A DNA stretch of 64,000 bases from a bacterium (GCA_021809845.1 JAJZJW010000009.1:36487-100486), one strand, 5' to 3'; shown: positions 1-9,312, numbered from the stretch's first letter. The notes: generated by a model from the letters alone, not told the origin. Numbers and translations: made by a program.

Positions 1-1049
1 GTAAAATCAAGCTTTTTAAACTTAAAATTTCCTATATTGTTAATTAGAACAAATTTTATTGATTCGTCTTCAACTTTTTTATCAAGCTTCATAGCATTAA
101 CATATTCTTCCGGACTGAATTTTGGAATTTCCGTAGGAAGTCCTGAATTTTTAATCAGCGTTTCAAGTCTGTTTACTGTCTCTAAACTGCAGAGATTTAG
201 TTCTTTGGATAACTTAGATGCAAACACCATTCCAATAGAAATAGCTTCTCCGTGTTTTATTGTTTTATAGCTATAAAGTGTCTCAATTGCATGCCCAAGA
301 CTATGTCCAAAATTTAAAACAGACCTAATTCCGCCTTCCCTTTCATCTTTATTGACAATATCAGCCTTAAGCAGGCAAGACCTTTCAATTATGTGCATCA
401 GAGATTGCTTATCTTTTGATATTATTTTAGCAAGATTATTCTCCAGATACAAGAATAAATCTTCATCGAGAACAGCTCCGTATTTAATAACTTCCGCAAA
501 ACCGTTTATAAGTTCCCTATTATCCAAAGAGTTAAGAAAATCTACATCAATAATTACAATTTTCGGTTGATAAAAAGCCCCTATAAGATTTTTCCCTGCA
601 GGATGGTCGATGCCGGTTTTTCCGCCTACTGAAGAATCGACATCAGATAGAAGAGTGGTAGGAATTTGCACAAAATTGACGCCGCGCAGATAAGAAGCTG
701 AGGCATATCCTGCAAGGTCCCCTATTACGCCGCCGCCGAAAGCAATTATGTAATCCGACCTTTCAAACCTGTTTTTAATCAGCTCATCATAAACATATGA
801 TAAATATTTTATACTTTTTGCGCTTTCGCCGTCAGGAAGTACAATAAAAAACGGTTCAATTCCTGCGCTTTTTAATACATTACTTATAGAACTGCCGTAT
901 AAATTATTTACAGTGGTACATGTTACAATACATACCCTTTTTTTAATTCCGAGAGGCTTTAAAAACTCTCCTATAGGAATATTTGAATCTATCAATATGT
1001 CGTAACTCGCATCTTTTGACGCATGGGATAAATCTACTTTTATTTTCAT
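1..1049 (-). CDS. aroB: 3-dehydroquinate synthase, partial (C-terminus beyond window)
   Basis: Reading the minus strand from the ATG at 1049 gives an open frame of about 349 codons that runs off the left edge. The translation carries AroB hallmarks: a glycine-rich NAD site (AFGGGVIGDLAGYAS), the QIPTTLLSDVDSSVGGKTG block, a FAEVIKYG motif and the metal-binding LNFGHSLGHAIE segment. The enzyme converts DAHP to 3-dehydroquinate in the cytosolic shikimate pathway and uses NAD and a divalent metal. The family is usually about 350-370 residues, so only the last few residues should be missing. It is a core gene marking the left flank; 262 bp of AT-rich DNA with no visible feature separates it from the next gene. 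Confidence 0.95.
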   Translation of the reverse strand, partial: MKIKVDLSHASKDASYDILIDSNIPIGEFLKPLGIKKRVCIVTCTTVNNLYGSSISNVLKSAGIEPFFIVLPDGESAKSIKYLSYVYDELIKNRFERSDYIIAFGGGVIGDLAGYASASYLRGVNFVQIPTTLLSDVDSSVGGKTGIDHPAGKNLIGAFYQPKIVIIDVDFLNSLDNRELINGFAEVIKYGAVLDEDLFLYLENNLAKIISKDKQSLMHIIERSCLLKADIVNKDEREGGIRSVLNFGHSLGHAIETLYSYKTIKHGEAISIGMVFASKLSKELNLCSLETVNRLETLIKNSGLPTEIPKFSPEEYVNAMKLDKKVEDESIKFVLINNIGNFKFKKLDF

Positions 1050-1311
1050 GTTTGTATTAATAGGCAAAAATATAAAAAATAATTAGAATAATTAAATTAG
1101 CATAAAAATTGTTATTATTACATATTTTATAAATTAAATAAATTTTAATCTTATATTTTTAGTTAATTTATATATTATTGTATATTTATTAAGATAATTT
1201 GTAAAATAATAAGACTATAATTTAATTTAATAATTAATTTATCGGGTACCTTTTATTTTATCGTTTATTTCCCCCATGTTATACAGTTGTACCTATTATA
1301 CATATACAGCT

Positions 1312-1953
1312 TTATTTTGCAATAATGTTAAAAGAACCGTTTTTTTTATCGTAATTATATACTTCCCCTGTACCAATCATATAATACCAGCCGTATATGT
1401 TTATTTCTTTTTTTGAATATTTTTCCTTTATAAACGGGTAAGTAAATAGATTATCCAACTGGTGTACAATATTAAATTGTTCTGTGAGCAGCGATTTATT
1501 GACACCTCCCATTCCTCTTTTTTCTTCCGCTTTTATATTATTTAAAACGTATTCTTTTACTGGATTTGCAAGTTCCAGCCACTTTCTGACATGAGGAACA
1601 TTTTTAAGTTCTTCTTCAGATTTATATAATGAAGCACAGCCACCGCAGTTAGAATGTCCGCACACCACGATATTTTTAACATTAAGAACTTCAATCGCGA
1701 ACTCTATCGCCGATGTAGTAGATACATATTCCTCTGTTTCTCTATACGGAGGCACCATATTGGCAATATTTCTTACCATAAAAAGCTCGCCCGGCAGCGT
1801 TTTTGTTATAAGGCTTGGCACAACTCTCGAATCTGAACATCCGATAAATAATGTATGGGGATTTTGTCCACTCTCTAACTCAGCAAAAAGATTTTTGTGC
1901 TTTTCATAATCCTCATTTTTAAATTTAAAAACACCCTCGAAAATATTATTCAT
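1312..1953 (-). CDS. beta-class carbonic anhydrase
   Basis: A 213-residue protein that interconverts CO2 and bicarbonate in the cytosol. The zinc ligands of beta carbonic anhydrases are present: Cys39 in GCSDSR (with the Asp41-Arg43 dyad), His100 and Cys103 in VVCGHSNCGG. Length is typical of the bacterial family. A GGAGG-type ribosome site lies just before the ATG. The gene stands alone, with a long AT-rich region upstream. No signal peptide is seen. Confidence 0.95.
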   Translation of the reverse strand: MNNIFEGVFKFKNEDYEKHKNLFAELESGQNPHTLFIGCSDSRVVPSLITKTLPGELFMVRNIANMVPPYRETEEYVSTTSAIEFAIEVLNVKNIVVCGHSNCGGCASLYKSEEELKNVPHVRKWLELANPVKEYVLNNIKAEEKRGMGGVNKSLLTEQFNIVHQLDNLFTYPFIKEKYSKKEINIYGWYYMIGTGEVYNYDKKNGSFNIIAK

Positions 1954-2320
1954 AAAAAATCCTCCAATTTATTATTATGCTTAAAATTACAGTTTAGTTA
2001 AGAAATAATATAAAATTATAAGAAATCTATTAACATTTTTTTTAACATTTCTCATAATACCACTGTTAAATTTTTAATCATAAATTATAAAACTGGATTT
2101 AATACCGCCGACCCGCAAAAAAAATAAATTATGAACTAAAATTACAAATTGGATTTATTGTCGCCGGCTTGCAAAAAATAAATTATAAATTAAATAGGGC
2201 TATATTATTATTATTTAAGTCATTTTAATTATAATAAAACATCATTTTAAAATCAAGCGAAAAATTAAAAATTTAAAAAAATTCTTAATAAAGTTTAGCA
2301 TTGTAAAAATCTGCAATATC
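1954..2320. repeat. intergenic region with two imperfect direct repeats of about 50 bp
   Basis: No gene is visible. Two imperfect copies of about 50 bp lie at roughly 2085-2137 and 2146-2200, each containing a GGATTTA..ccgCCGRC core followed by TTGCAAAAAA-like and TAAATTAT sequence. The left part holds the upstream region of the carbonic anhydrase gene. The function of the repeat is unknown. Confidence 0.5.
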
Positions 2321-2527
2321 TTAAATTAAAGGCGTATAGCCTGCGTTTTCTATGTTTTTCTTTATATCCTCGATATTTATATCCTCAAGCGCTAAAATAG
2401 TAGTTTCGCCTTTAGATAAAGAGGTATCGACCTCTATCACCCCTCTTACTTTATTAACCGCGTTATTGACAGAAACAACACAGTGTCCGCAAGTCATACC
2501 GGTAACATTCATTTTTATTTTCTTCAT
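2321..2527 (-). CDS. heavy-metal-associated (CopZ-like) metallochaperone
   Basis: A 68-residue single HMA domain (ferredoxin-like fold) with the metal-binding motif GMTCGHC: Cys13 and Cys16. Such proteins bind Cu(I) or another soft metal and hand it to P-type ATPases. No ATPase gene is adjacent, so the partner lies elsewhere. The ATG has an AGGAG ribosome site 6 nt upstream. That site sits directly after a GTTCA...TGAAC inverted repeat, part of a leader shared with the relaxase-like gene and pilS in this window. Confidence 0.9.
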   Translation of the reverse strand: MKKIKMNVTGMTCGHCVVSVNNAVNKVRGVIEVDTSLSKGETTILALEDINIEDIKKNIENAGYTPLI

Positions 2528-2539
2528 CGTTAACTCCTG

Positions 2540-2926
2540 GTATAATGTTCACGATACTTATAATGAACATATTGATTTAATTTGTTAAAATGTTATTATT
2601 GTTAACAAGCTTGTCTAAAAACAAGAAAGATAGTTTGTCTTCCTCTTGATATTATAATGTTCACGATATTTATCATGAACATATTGATTTAATTTGTTAA
2701 AATGTTATTATTGTTAACAAGCTTGTCTAAAAACAAGAAAGATAGTTTGTCTTCCTCTTGATATTATAATGTTCACGATATTTATCATGAACATATTGAT
2801 TTAATTTGTTAAAATGTTATTATTGTTAACAAGCTTGTCTAAAAACAAGAAAGATAGTTTGTCTTCCTTTTGATATTATAATGTTCACGATATTTATCAT
2901 GAACATATTGATTTAATTTGTTAATC
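2540..2926 (-). repeat. 112-bp tandem repeat (about 3.4 copies) of a conserved gene leader
   Basis: The GTTC of the inverted repeat GTTCACGATA-TT-TATCATGAAC recurs at 2547, 2659, 2771 and 2883, exactly 112 bp apart, with near-identical sequence between copies. Each unit also has a CTTG...CAAG stem-like segment. The copy nearest 2527 forms the leader of the CopZ-like gene. Single diverged copies of the same leader precede the relaxase-like gene (11866-12000) and pilS (44654-44790). Confidence 0.85.
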
Positions 2927-2970
2927 GGTTTCTTAACCGATTATTATATAGTATATAGAACAAAAATCAA

Positions 2971-3064
2971 TATATACTTAAATATATACTTAAATATATA
3001 CTTAAATATGTACTTAAATATGTACTTAAATATATACTTAAATATATACTTAAACATGTACTTA
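2971..3064. repeat. 12-bp minisatellite, eight copies
   Basis: The unit ACTTAAATATAT (or ATATGT) is repeated eight times with an exact 12-bp period. It lies between the 112-bp repeat array and the ppx promoter. No coding potential is seen. Confidence 0.85.
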
Positions 3065-3140
3065 TAGGTTAATTTTGGTAAATAAAAAATAAGAAAGTAA
3101 TTTTTATAATTTATAGAGGCGATTTGCGATTATGTTATAA

Positions 3141-3195
3141 TGTAACAAAAATTTAACATAATCGTAATAAAAATGTAATAATTACTTGTTATAAT
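3141..3195 (+). promoter_or_regulatory. Pho-box-like promoter of the polyphosphate operon
   Basis: Four hexamers at exact 11-bp steps: TGTAAC (3141), TTTAAC (3152), CGTAAT (3163), TGTAAT (3174). A TATAAT follows at 3190, 16 bp after the start of the last box. There is no good -35. This is the geometry of Pho boxes (11-bp direct repeats close upstream of the -10). The same module precedes eight other genes or operons in the window. Confidence 0.75.
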
Positions 3196-3264
3196 ATAAT
3201 TCGGTTAAGAAAGAACAATGGCTTTAGTTATACTATATAAATATTCATATAATCGGGGAAGAAT

Positions 3265-4776
3265 ATGAAACACCTAGCGATAATCGACATCGGAAGCAAT
3301 TCTATAAGCTTGCAGATTTCGGAGATTAGGAACAAGTCATACGATATTGTCGAGGATTACAAAGAAACGATAAGAATAGGTGGCGATGTATTCAAATCCG
3401 GTTCGTTTTCCGAAACAACAGTAAAATCTATTATAGAAGTTCTTGAAAGAATGAAAGTATTAATAGATAAAAGAGGGTGGTCATTTATAAGAGCTACGGC
3501 TACCGCACCTTTCCGCGATGCTTCGAATGCCAAAGAAGTAATTGAGCTGATACGCGAAAAGGTCAATATTAATGTAGAAGTAATAGACGGCACGGAAGAA
3601 GCGAGGCTGGTCCATCTTTTTGTTTCTGCCAACTTTCAGATAAATAATTTAAGCGCTTTAATATTAGATATAGGCGGCGGCACCACCGAGTTTATTCTAT
3701 CTGTAAATGGGGAGATTGTTTTCTCAAAAAGCGTTCCTTTGGGTATTACTAGACTTACAAGCGATTTTTTTAAAAACAACCCGCCAAAAAATGATGAAAT
3801 CGTAATACTTAAAGAATACATAAACAAAACATTAGACGAAATGCCTATTAATAAATCAATAGATACGATAATTTGCACGGGTGGCACAATAAATAACATT
3901 TCTTATATTTATAATAAAAGAGTGCATCTCAGCGATACACCTATAAAATATGTGGAAAGGAAGTTTTTAAAATTAATATATAATGAAATTAAAAACAAAA
4001 CATTTGAGGACAGAATTCAAATTGAAGGAATAGACCAACAGAGGGTTGACATAATCCAAACAGCTGCGTTAATGATGGGGTTAATATTAAACAGATCCAA
4101 CCATAAGGGTTTTTTTACAATCAAAGGTGGATTAAAAAATGGACTTACTATCGATACATTAAATAAAAAGGGGATTAAAATGCATTTTCAAGAAAATGTA
4201 GATGTCCGGATGGCACGTATTTTAGAAATAGGCTCTAAATTTTCATTTGAAGAAGAACATGCAAAACAAGTTACCAAACTGTCAAAAATACTTTTCTCAA
4301 AATTTAAAGACTTCTTTAAATTAGACGATGAAAATTGGAAACTTTTGGAAGCGGCTTCAATGCTTCACGATACCGGTAATTACATTTCTTATGACAAGCA
4401 CCACAAACATTCTTATTATTTAATTATGAATTCCGATTTAATAGGATATAACGCTAATGAAACAGAAATAATAGCCAACATTGCAAGATATCATAGGAAA
4501 AGCCCTCCTAAAAAAAGTCATGAAGACTATAAAAATCTTTCCGGCAAAACCAGAAATTTAATAAAAAAATTGTCGGCAATACTTAGAATTGCGGATGCCT
4601 TAGACCTTTCACATAAATCGCTGGTAGCGGATATAAATGTAAAAATCAATGACGATATAATTGAAATTTTGCCTATACCTGAAAAAAATAAAAAAATAGA
4701 TTTAGAAATTCAAAGTTCCGAAGCCAAGAAAGATTTGCTCGAATCAATAACAAAAAGGCAGGTAATCGTAAAATAG
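3265..4776 (+). CDS. ppx: Ppx/GppA exopolyphosphatase with C-terminal HD domain
   Basis: A 503-residue cytosolic protein. Residues 1 to about 300 are the ASKHA-fold phosphatase: phosphate-1 loop IDIGSNSI at 7-14, a phosphate-2 loop LDIGGGTTEF and an ICTGGTINN adenosine-type loop. Residues about 320-470 form an HD-type domain with His332, then LHDTG (His368, Asp369) and HHKHS. The family removes phosphate from polyphosphate and/or pppGpp. The start has a GGGGAA ribosome site. It is the first gene of ppx, ppx-like, ppk and lies behind a Pho-box-like promoter, so it is probably induced by phosphate limitation (inference). Confidence 0.92.
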   Translation: MKHLAIIDIGSNSISLQISEIRNKSYDIVEDYKETIRIGGDVFKSGSFSETTVKSIIEVLERMKVLIDKRGWSFIRATATAPFRDASNAKEVIELIREKVNINVEVIDGTEEARLVHLFVSANFQINNLSALILDIGGGTTEFILSVNGEIVFSKSVPLGITRLTSDFFKNNPPKNDEIVILKEYINKTLDEMPINKSIDTIICTGGTINNISYIYNKRVHLSDTPIKYVERKFLKLIYNEIKNKTFEDRIQIEGIDQQRVDIIQTAALMMGLILNRSNHKGFFTIKGGLKNGLTIDTLNKKGIKMHFQENVDVRMARILEIGSKFSFEEEHAKQVTKLSKILFSKFKDFFKLDDENWKLLEAASMLHDTGNYISYDKHHKHSYYLIMNSDLIGYNANETEIIANIARYHRKSPPKKSHEDYKNLSGKTRNLIKKLSAILRIADALDLSHKSLVADINVKINDDIIEILPIPEKNKKIDLEIQSSEAKKDLLESITKRQVIVK

Positions 4777-4784
4777 AAGAAAAA

Positions 4785-6296
4785 ATTTTTGCAATAATAA
4801 ATATTGGCACAAGCGCCTTTAGAATGCATATAGGCGAATTTACGGGTAAAAAAGAAAAAACAATAGAATATCTCGTAAAATCGCTCTCTATAGGCAAGGA
4901 TACCTTTACAGAAGGATATATATCTCTTGAGAATATCTATAAAGCCGTTGAAATTTTAAGCGGTTTTGGTAATAAACTCGATGAATATGGCCTACGGAAA
5001 AATTATAGGGCACTTTGCACCAGCGGAGTAAGAGAAGCTTCAAACGGATATTTTTTTATAGACCATGTCAGGATAAATACGGGTATCGAGCTAGAAATTT
5101 TAGAACCGTCCGACGAGATTTATATTAAATATTTAGGGGTTAAAAATGCTATACCTAAAATTGACGATTATGAAAAGAACGGACTTTTATTTACAAATAT
5201 CTCCAGCGGAAATGTATTTATAAACATCCTAAAGAAAGAAAGGTTAATATTGTCACAGTCTCTTCCTTACGGCAGTATCAGATTAACGCAAATTTTCAAA
5301 GACATTCCAGTTCAAAAACGCCACAAAGCTTACGAACAGGATATAGGCAAAATGGTACGCACATTAAAAAATCTTTTGCCAAAAAAAACGAACTTAATAA
5401 AATATATGGTAAGCTCCGGCAGTTCTATTGCCACTATACTAGACGTAATAAACCCGCAGAAAGATATAATCACCAAAAAAGAATTGATATCAACATACAA
5501 CCGGATTAAAGAAATGGGTACAGATGAAATAATGAATAATTTTAAGCTAAGGCAATCACAAATAGAAATATTAGTGCCCACATTAATAACATATTTAAAA
5601 ATAATGGATTTTGCAGGTACCGGTTTTTTCCATTTTACAAGAAATAGTTTTCCGCATTCCATGTTCCTTTACTATTCTAAAAAAATAAAGGACCCGAGAC
5701 TGTACAATAGATTTAAAAACACTTTATATTATATAGGGGAAAAATATTCGTTCGATGAAAATCATGCAAAAACTGTAGCTAAATTTGCATTAAAACTATT
5801 TAGTAAATTAAAAAAAATACATTCTTTAAAATGGAAAGATCGACAGCTTTTAGAATCGGCGGCAATTCTTCACGATACAGGATATATTATAGATGCTAAA
5901 CATCATGAAAAACATTCCTATAATATAGCAAAATCTATTGAATTTCCCGGCTATTCTAAAGAATTTATAGAAATGATGGCTATTATCTCATCTTTACACA
6001 AGGAAAAATATGACATAAATAATAACTATGAGGTTCCTTCCAATCTTCCAATAGAAAAACGGCTTATAATTTATAAATTAACAAGTATTTTAAGGATTGC
6101 CGATGCATTAGACGCCAGCCATGAGCAGTTGATAACCGATTTTGATATAAAAATCGAGTCAAACAATATTTACATAAAAACAAATGCAAAAAAATATCCG
6201 TATTTAGAATATTTTTCGTTTAATAAAAAAAGTAAAATATTCACAAGAATATTCGGAGCGAAAATAACGCTTGAAATCAACTCCAATTTTAAATAA
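4785..6296 (+). CDS. second Ppx/GppA-like protein with degenerate active-site loops; start codon uncertain
   Basis: The first in-frame ATG is at 4824 (490 residues), but the conserved N-terminal phosphate-1 loop (AIINIGTSAFR) is encoded upstream of it. The frame is open back through the end of the preceding gene with no ATG, GTG or TTG, so a non-canonical start (ATT at 4785, or ATA at 4773) or a -1 frameshift from the upstream gene is needed; the start given is a guess. The phosphate-2 loop is NISSGN instead of DIGGGTTE, and the third loop is VSSGSS instead of CTGGT, so catalysis is doubtful. The C-terminal HD part (LHDTGY, HHEKHS) is intact. It may be a regulatory partner of the neighbouring Ppx. 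Confidence 0.8.
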   Translation: MFAIINIGTSAFRMHIGEFTGKKEKTIEYLVKSLSIGKDTFTEGYISLENIYKAVEILSGFGNKLDEYGLRKNYRALCTSGVREASNGYFFIDHVRINTGIELEILEPSDEIYIKYLGVKNAIPKIDDYEKNGLLFTNISSGNVFINILKKERLILSQSLPYGSIRLTQIFKDIPVQKRHKAYEQDIGKMVRTLKNLLPKKTNLIKYMVSSGSSIATILDVINPQKDIITKKELISTYNRIKEMGTDEIMNNFKLRQSQIEILVPTLITYLKIMDFAGTGFFHFTRNSFPHSMFLYYSKKIKDPRLYNRFKNTLYYIGEKYSFDENHAKTVAKFALKLFSKLKKIHSLKWKDRQLLESAAILHDTGYIIDAKHHEKHSYNIAKSIEFPGYSKEFIEMMAIISSLHKEKYDINNNYEVPSNLPIEKRLIIYKLTSILRIADALDASHEQLITDFDIKIESNNIYIKTNAKKYPYLEYFSFNKKSKIFTRIFGAKITLEINSNFK

Positions 6297-6450
6297 AAAT
6301 CCTATTATAAACAGAGAAATCAGCTGGCTTTATTTTATAAAAAAAGCAAAATATTCACAAGAATATTCGGAGCGAAAATAACGCTTGAAATCAACTCCAA
6401 TTTTAAATAAAAATCCTATTATAAACAGAGAAATCAGCTGGCTTTATTTC
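6229..6450 (+). repeat. 114-bp tandem duplication across the ppx-like/ppk junction
   Basis: The segment with the end of the ppx-like gene and the start of ppk occurs twice at a 114-bp offset (for example ATTCACAAG at 6239 and 6353, CAGCTGGCTT at 6321 and 6435). The first copy keeps a vestigial ppk start (TTG at 6271) that runs into a stop at 6379; the second supplies the working start at 6385. Before the duplication the two genes would have overlapped. Confidence 0.9.
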
Positions 6451-8406
6451 AACCAAAGAGTTCTTTATACCACACTTGAGCAAAGTATTCCCCTGCTGAA
6501 TAGACTGAATTTTCTTGCAATTTTTTCTTCTAATCTCGATGAATTTTACATGATAAGGGTTGCGGGAGTAAAAGAACAAATAGAAGCAGGTTATAAGCCC
6601 GCAAATGAGGGTGAAATTCCGCCGACAGAGTTGTTAACTCATATAAATGAATTTTCTCAGAGACTTACAGATGAACAGCAAGATATTTTTAGAGCTATAA
6701 AAAAGGAAAGTAAAAAAAGAGGCATAGTATTTTTAGATACAATAGAAGGAGAAATATTAGAATATGCTGAAGATATATGGCTGCAACAGATATTGCCGGC
6801 AATTTCACCGGTAATCGTGGGACCTGCCAGCCCTTTTCCATTCATAGGCAACAAAAGATTAACCGTACTTATAAAGTTGCGGAAAGATTTATTGACATAC
6901 TATTCCGTAATTACTTCAGAAAATCTGGCTCGAATATATAAAATCCGTCTTAACAACAATATATTTGTACTATTTCTGGAGCAAATCATAAAGAAATTTA
7001 TCGGACGATTATATCATGGATATTCTATAAACGATTGTCATGTTATAAGAATCACGAGAAATGCCGATTTAACAATAGAAGAAGGTGCGGAAGACCTGTT
7101 AAAAACTATAGAACATCAGCTTTCCGAAAGAAGGAAAGGTGAAATAGTCAGGGTTGAAACAGACTCTGTTTTAAGCGGCGAGATTTTATCCTTTCTACAA
7201 AAAAAATTAAATTTCGACAAAGGGGATGTAATTTACGTAAAAGGCACGCTTGATTTGAGTTTTTTATGGGAATTAAAGCTCGAAAGGGCTTCGCTTACAT
7301 ATAAACCTTTAAAACAATATATACCGGCGGATATTCGTTTAAACTCCTCTATTTTTAAAAGAATTATGAAAAAAGATATAATTTTATACCGTCCATATCA
7401 GGATTTTTCTCTTATTACGAAGTTAGTTGAAATTGCTGCTAACGACTCCAATGTTATTGCGTTAAAAATGACTTTATATAGGACAAATACCAATTCTAAC
7501 ATCATTAAAAATCTTATAAAAGCTGCTCATAACGGAAAGCGGGTAAGTGCGGTTATTGAACTTAAGGCACGCTTCGATGAAGAAAACAACATCGGTTGGG
7601 CTAAATTATTAGAAGACGCGGGTTGTATAGTTACTTATGGATTTATGAATTTAAAAATACATGCCAAAAGTTTGCTAATCGTCAGAAAAGAAAATAAAAA
7701 AATTGTTAGATATTGCCATATATCAACCGGTAACTATAATGAGATAACTTCTAAGGTTTATACGGACGTGGATTATATTACCGCAGATGAACAGGTTGGC
7801 ATGGATATATCCGCTCTGTTTAATAATTTAATGGGATACTCGGATTTTACTAACTACAAGAGAATATCGGTTGCCCCTGCAATGCTCAGAAACGACTTAA
7901 TAAAACTAATCGATGAAGAAATTAAAAACGCAAAAAAGGGGCTCTCGGCAAAAATTATTGCCAAAATAAATACGCTCACTGATAAACAAATTATATCAAA
8001 ACTATATGAAGCCTCTAATGCAGGAGTTAAAATAATATTGATAGTCAGGGGTATTTGCAGCCTCATGCCCGGGTTGCCCGGTGTAAGTGAAAATATAGAG
8101 GTAAAAAGCATTATAGGACGTTTTCTGGAACATTCGAGAATATTATATTTTTATGCCGGCGGAAAAGAAAGGATATTTTTTTCCACTGCTGATTGGATGG
8201 AAAGAAACATGAACGGTAGGGTTGAATTATTAATCGAAATATTTGAAACTGATGCAAAAGAAAAATTAAAAAAAATATTGGAATATAACCTAAAAGATAA
8301 TGCGAGAGCATGGATACTTCAAGAAGACCGCTATACAAAGGCGGAACCATCAGATACTGATACCCCGTTTAATTGCCAGGAATATCTGATGGAACATCCG
8401 CTATAA
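6385..8406 (+). CDS. ppk: polyphosphate kinase 1
   Basis: A 673-residue Ppk1 that reversibly makes polyphosphate from ATP. N-domain begins with the family signature NREISWLYFNQRVL (residues 14-27). The phospholipase-D-like catalytic half contains LKIHAK with His426 and CHISTGN with His445; the 19-residue spacing equals that of the catalytic His pair of E. coli Ppk. The start is TTG; the in-frame stop at 6379 just upstream excludes a longer frame. It sits in one operon with two Ppx-type proteins, giving synthesis and breakdown under one Pho-box-like promoter. Confidence 0.96.
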   Translation: MKSTPILNKNPIINREISWLYFNQRVLYTTLEQSIPLLNRLNFLAIFSSNLDEFYMIRVAGVKEQIEAGYKPANEGEIPPTELLTHINEFSQRLTDEQQDIFRAIKKESKKRGIVFLDTIEGEILEYAEDIWLQQILPAISPVIVGPASPFPFIGNKRLTVLIKLRKDLLTYYSVITSENLARIYKIRLNNNIFVLFLEQIIKKFIGRLYHGYSINDCHVIRITRNADLTIEEGAEDLLKTIEHQLSERRKGEIVRVETDSVLSGEILSFLQKKLNFDKGDVIYVKGTLDLSFLWELKLERASLTYKPLKQYIPADIRLNSSIFKRIMKKDIILYRPYQDFSLITKLVEIAANDSNVIALKMTLYRTNTNSNIIKNLIKAAHNGKRVSAVIELKARFDEENNIGWAKLLEDAGCIVTYGFMNLKIHAKSLLIVRKENKKIVRYCHISTGNYNEITSKVYTDVDYITADEQVGMDISALFNNLMGYSDFTNYKRISVAPAMLRNDLIKLIDEEIKNAKKGLSAKIIAKINTLTDKQIISKLYEASNAGVKIILIVRGICSLMPGLPGVSENIEVKSIIGRFLEHSRILYFYAGGKERIFFSTADWMERNMNGRVELLIEIFETDAKEKLKKILEYNLKDNARAWILQEDRYTKAEPSDTDTPFNCQEYLMEHPL

Positions 8407-8512
8407 AACTATTATTTATTTTGGTATTAATTTAATTTCTACCTTCAGCGGTTGTCGGAACGCTCATCTACATCGGTAAAAACTATTATTTATTTTGGTG
8501 TTAATTTAATTC
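8405..8512. repeat. 73-bp-offset tandem duplication after ppk
   Basis: A 34-bp sequence beginning AAAACTATTATTTATTTTGG at 8405, at the ppk stop codon, recurs at 8478. Between the copies is a CGGTTGTCGG...CATCGG stretch. This is one of many short duplications at gene 3' ends in the window. Confidence 0.8.
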
Positions 8513-8522
8513 TGATATTAAT

Positions 8523-8831
8523 TTAATTTGACGAATGTCTGTATTGCACAAAGCAGGCATGTCTCTGCCGCCTGATGGCTATAAAATTCTGTTTATTATT
8601 TGCTCTGAGTTGCTTAAAACAAGCCTTACGGTCTTGCCCCCGCTGCATAGACCTGCACGCCTGCCTTTGAGACCTGATAGATTTAAAAAAAGCTTTATTA
8701 GAGAGCCTAACCTGACGCAAACACGATTTTAGAGCCGGATTAAACCGGCTGTTCCGTCCCCATGCAAAAGAAGGAACCGCTAAAACGGTTAAAGATAGGA
8801 ACAGTAAAAAAATGTATCCCATATTTTTCAT
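8523..8831 (-). CDS. small basic exported protein, unknown function
   Basis: The ORF opens at 8843, but GGAGG lies 6 nt before the internal ATG at 8831, so that is the likely start (102 residues). Residues 1 to about 24 are a signal peptide (hydrophobic core, PSFA-WG cleavage region). The mature part is very rich in Arg, Gln and Ser, with four Cys in similar contexts (SCLRQ, ACRSM, ACFKQ, ACFVQ), suggesting an internal repeat of about 20-25 residues. I do not recognise the family. A Pho-box-like promoter (8956-9010) and a GTTCA...TGAAC inverted repeat (8880-8901) lie upstream. Confidence 0.65.
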   Translation of the reverse strand: MKNMGYIFLLFLSLTVLAVPSFAWGRNSRFNPALKSCLRQVRLSNKAFFKSIRSQRQACRSMQRGQDRKACFKQLRANNKQNFIAIRRQRHACFVQYRHSSN

Positions 8832-8879
8832 ATTTTCCTCCATAAGCTAAAAGTTAAATTATAAATAATGCTTTACAAT

Positions 8880-8901
8880 GTTCACTGTAATTACCTTGAA
8901 C
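8880..8901 (-). promoter_or_regulatory. GTTCA...TGAAC inverted repeat
   Basis: GTTCACTGTA-AT-TACCTTGAAC; 8 of 10 positions pair between the arms. It is a diverged relative of the inverted repeat in the leaders at 2547, 11880 and 44668. Here it is about 50 nt before the start codon rather than directly before the ribosome site. Confidence 0.55.
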
Positions 8902-8955
8902 ATGATTTGTTAATTTGATTAATTTTTTATTGTAATCAATACCGATTATTTTACT

Positions 8956-9010
8956 ATTATGCCATATTATTATAACAATTTTATGACGTTTATGTTAAAT
9001 TTTGGTAATA
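8956..9010 (-). promoter_or_regulatory. Pho-box-like promoter of the small exported protein
   Basis: On the minus strand, TTTAAC (5' base 8999), CGTCAT (8988) and TGTTAT (8977) are 11 bp apart. CATAAT follows with its first base at 8961, 16 bp after the last box start. It is weaker than the other members of the set. Confidence 0.55.
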
Positions 9011-9099
9011 TAATAAATATTTAAAAATTAAAGAATCACTTCTTCTAATAAAATAGCAGCTATTCTTAAAACGGTTGCCAATTTCCTATGTCTTAATGA

Positions 9100-9312
9100 A
9101 AAACAGAACATATAACCCATAATATTATTAAAAATATTCATTTTAAGTCTATAGATCGTAGCCCCCCTGTTTACTACAAGGGGATAGATTTACCTCCGTT
9201 ATTTTGCAAGTTTAATTTGTTTGATTTGGATAATTTAGGGGTAAAGATTGCTGCGCTACGTATCTTTAAAGAGGAAACAGCAGGGACAGAGACAGGAGAG
9301 CGATATTTCTAA
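9100..9312 (+). pseudogene. possible gene remnant without a start codon
   Basis: An open frame of about 70 codons ends at TAA 9310-9312, follows a stop at 9097-9099 and has no ATG or TTG start in a usable place. The C-terminal part (DLPPLFCKFNLFDLDNLG, then GTETGERYF) looks protein-like, and local composition is less AT-rich than the flanks. I do not recognise it. The rest of 8844-9379 holds only the promoter and inverted repeat noted above. Confidence 0.25.

Noticed and set aside
2541..2926. Regular repeats suggesting a CRISPR array
   Set aside because: The 112-bp units are contiguous and nearly identical throughout, without unique spacers, and no cas genes are in the window.
2971..3064. 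12-bp repeats as iterons of a replication origin
   Set aside because: No initiator gene or DnaA box cluster is near, and the repeats are simple AT-rich sequence; kept only as a minisatellite.
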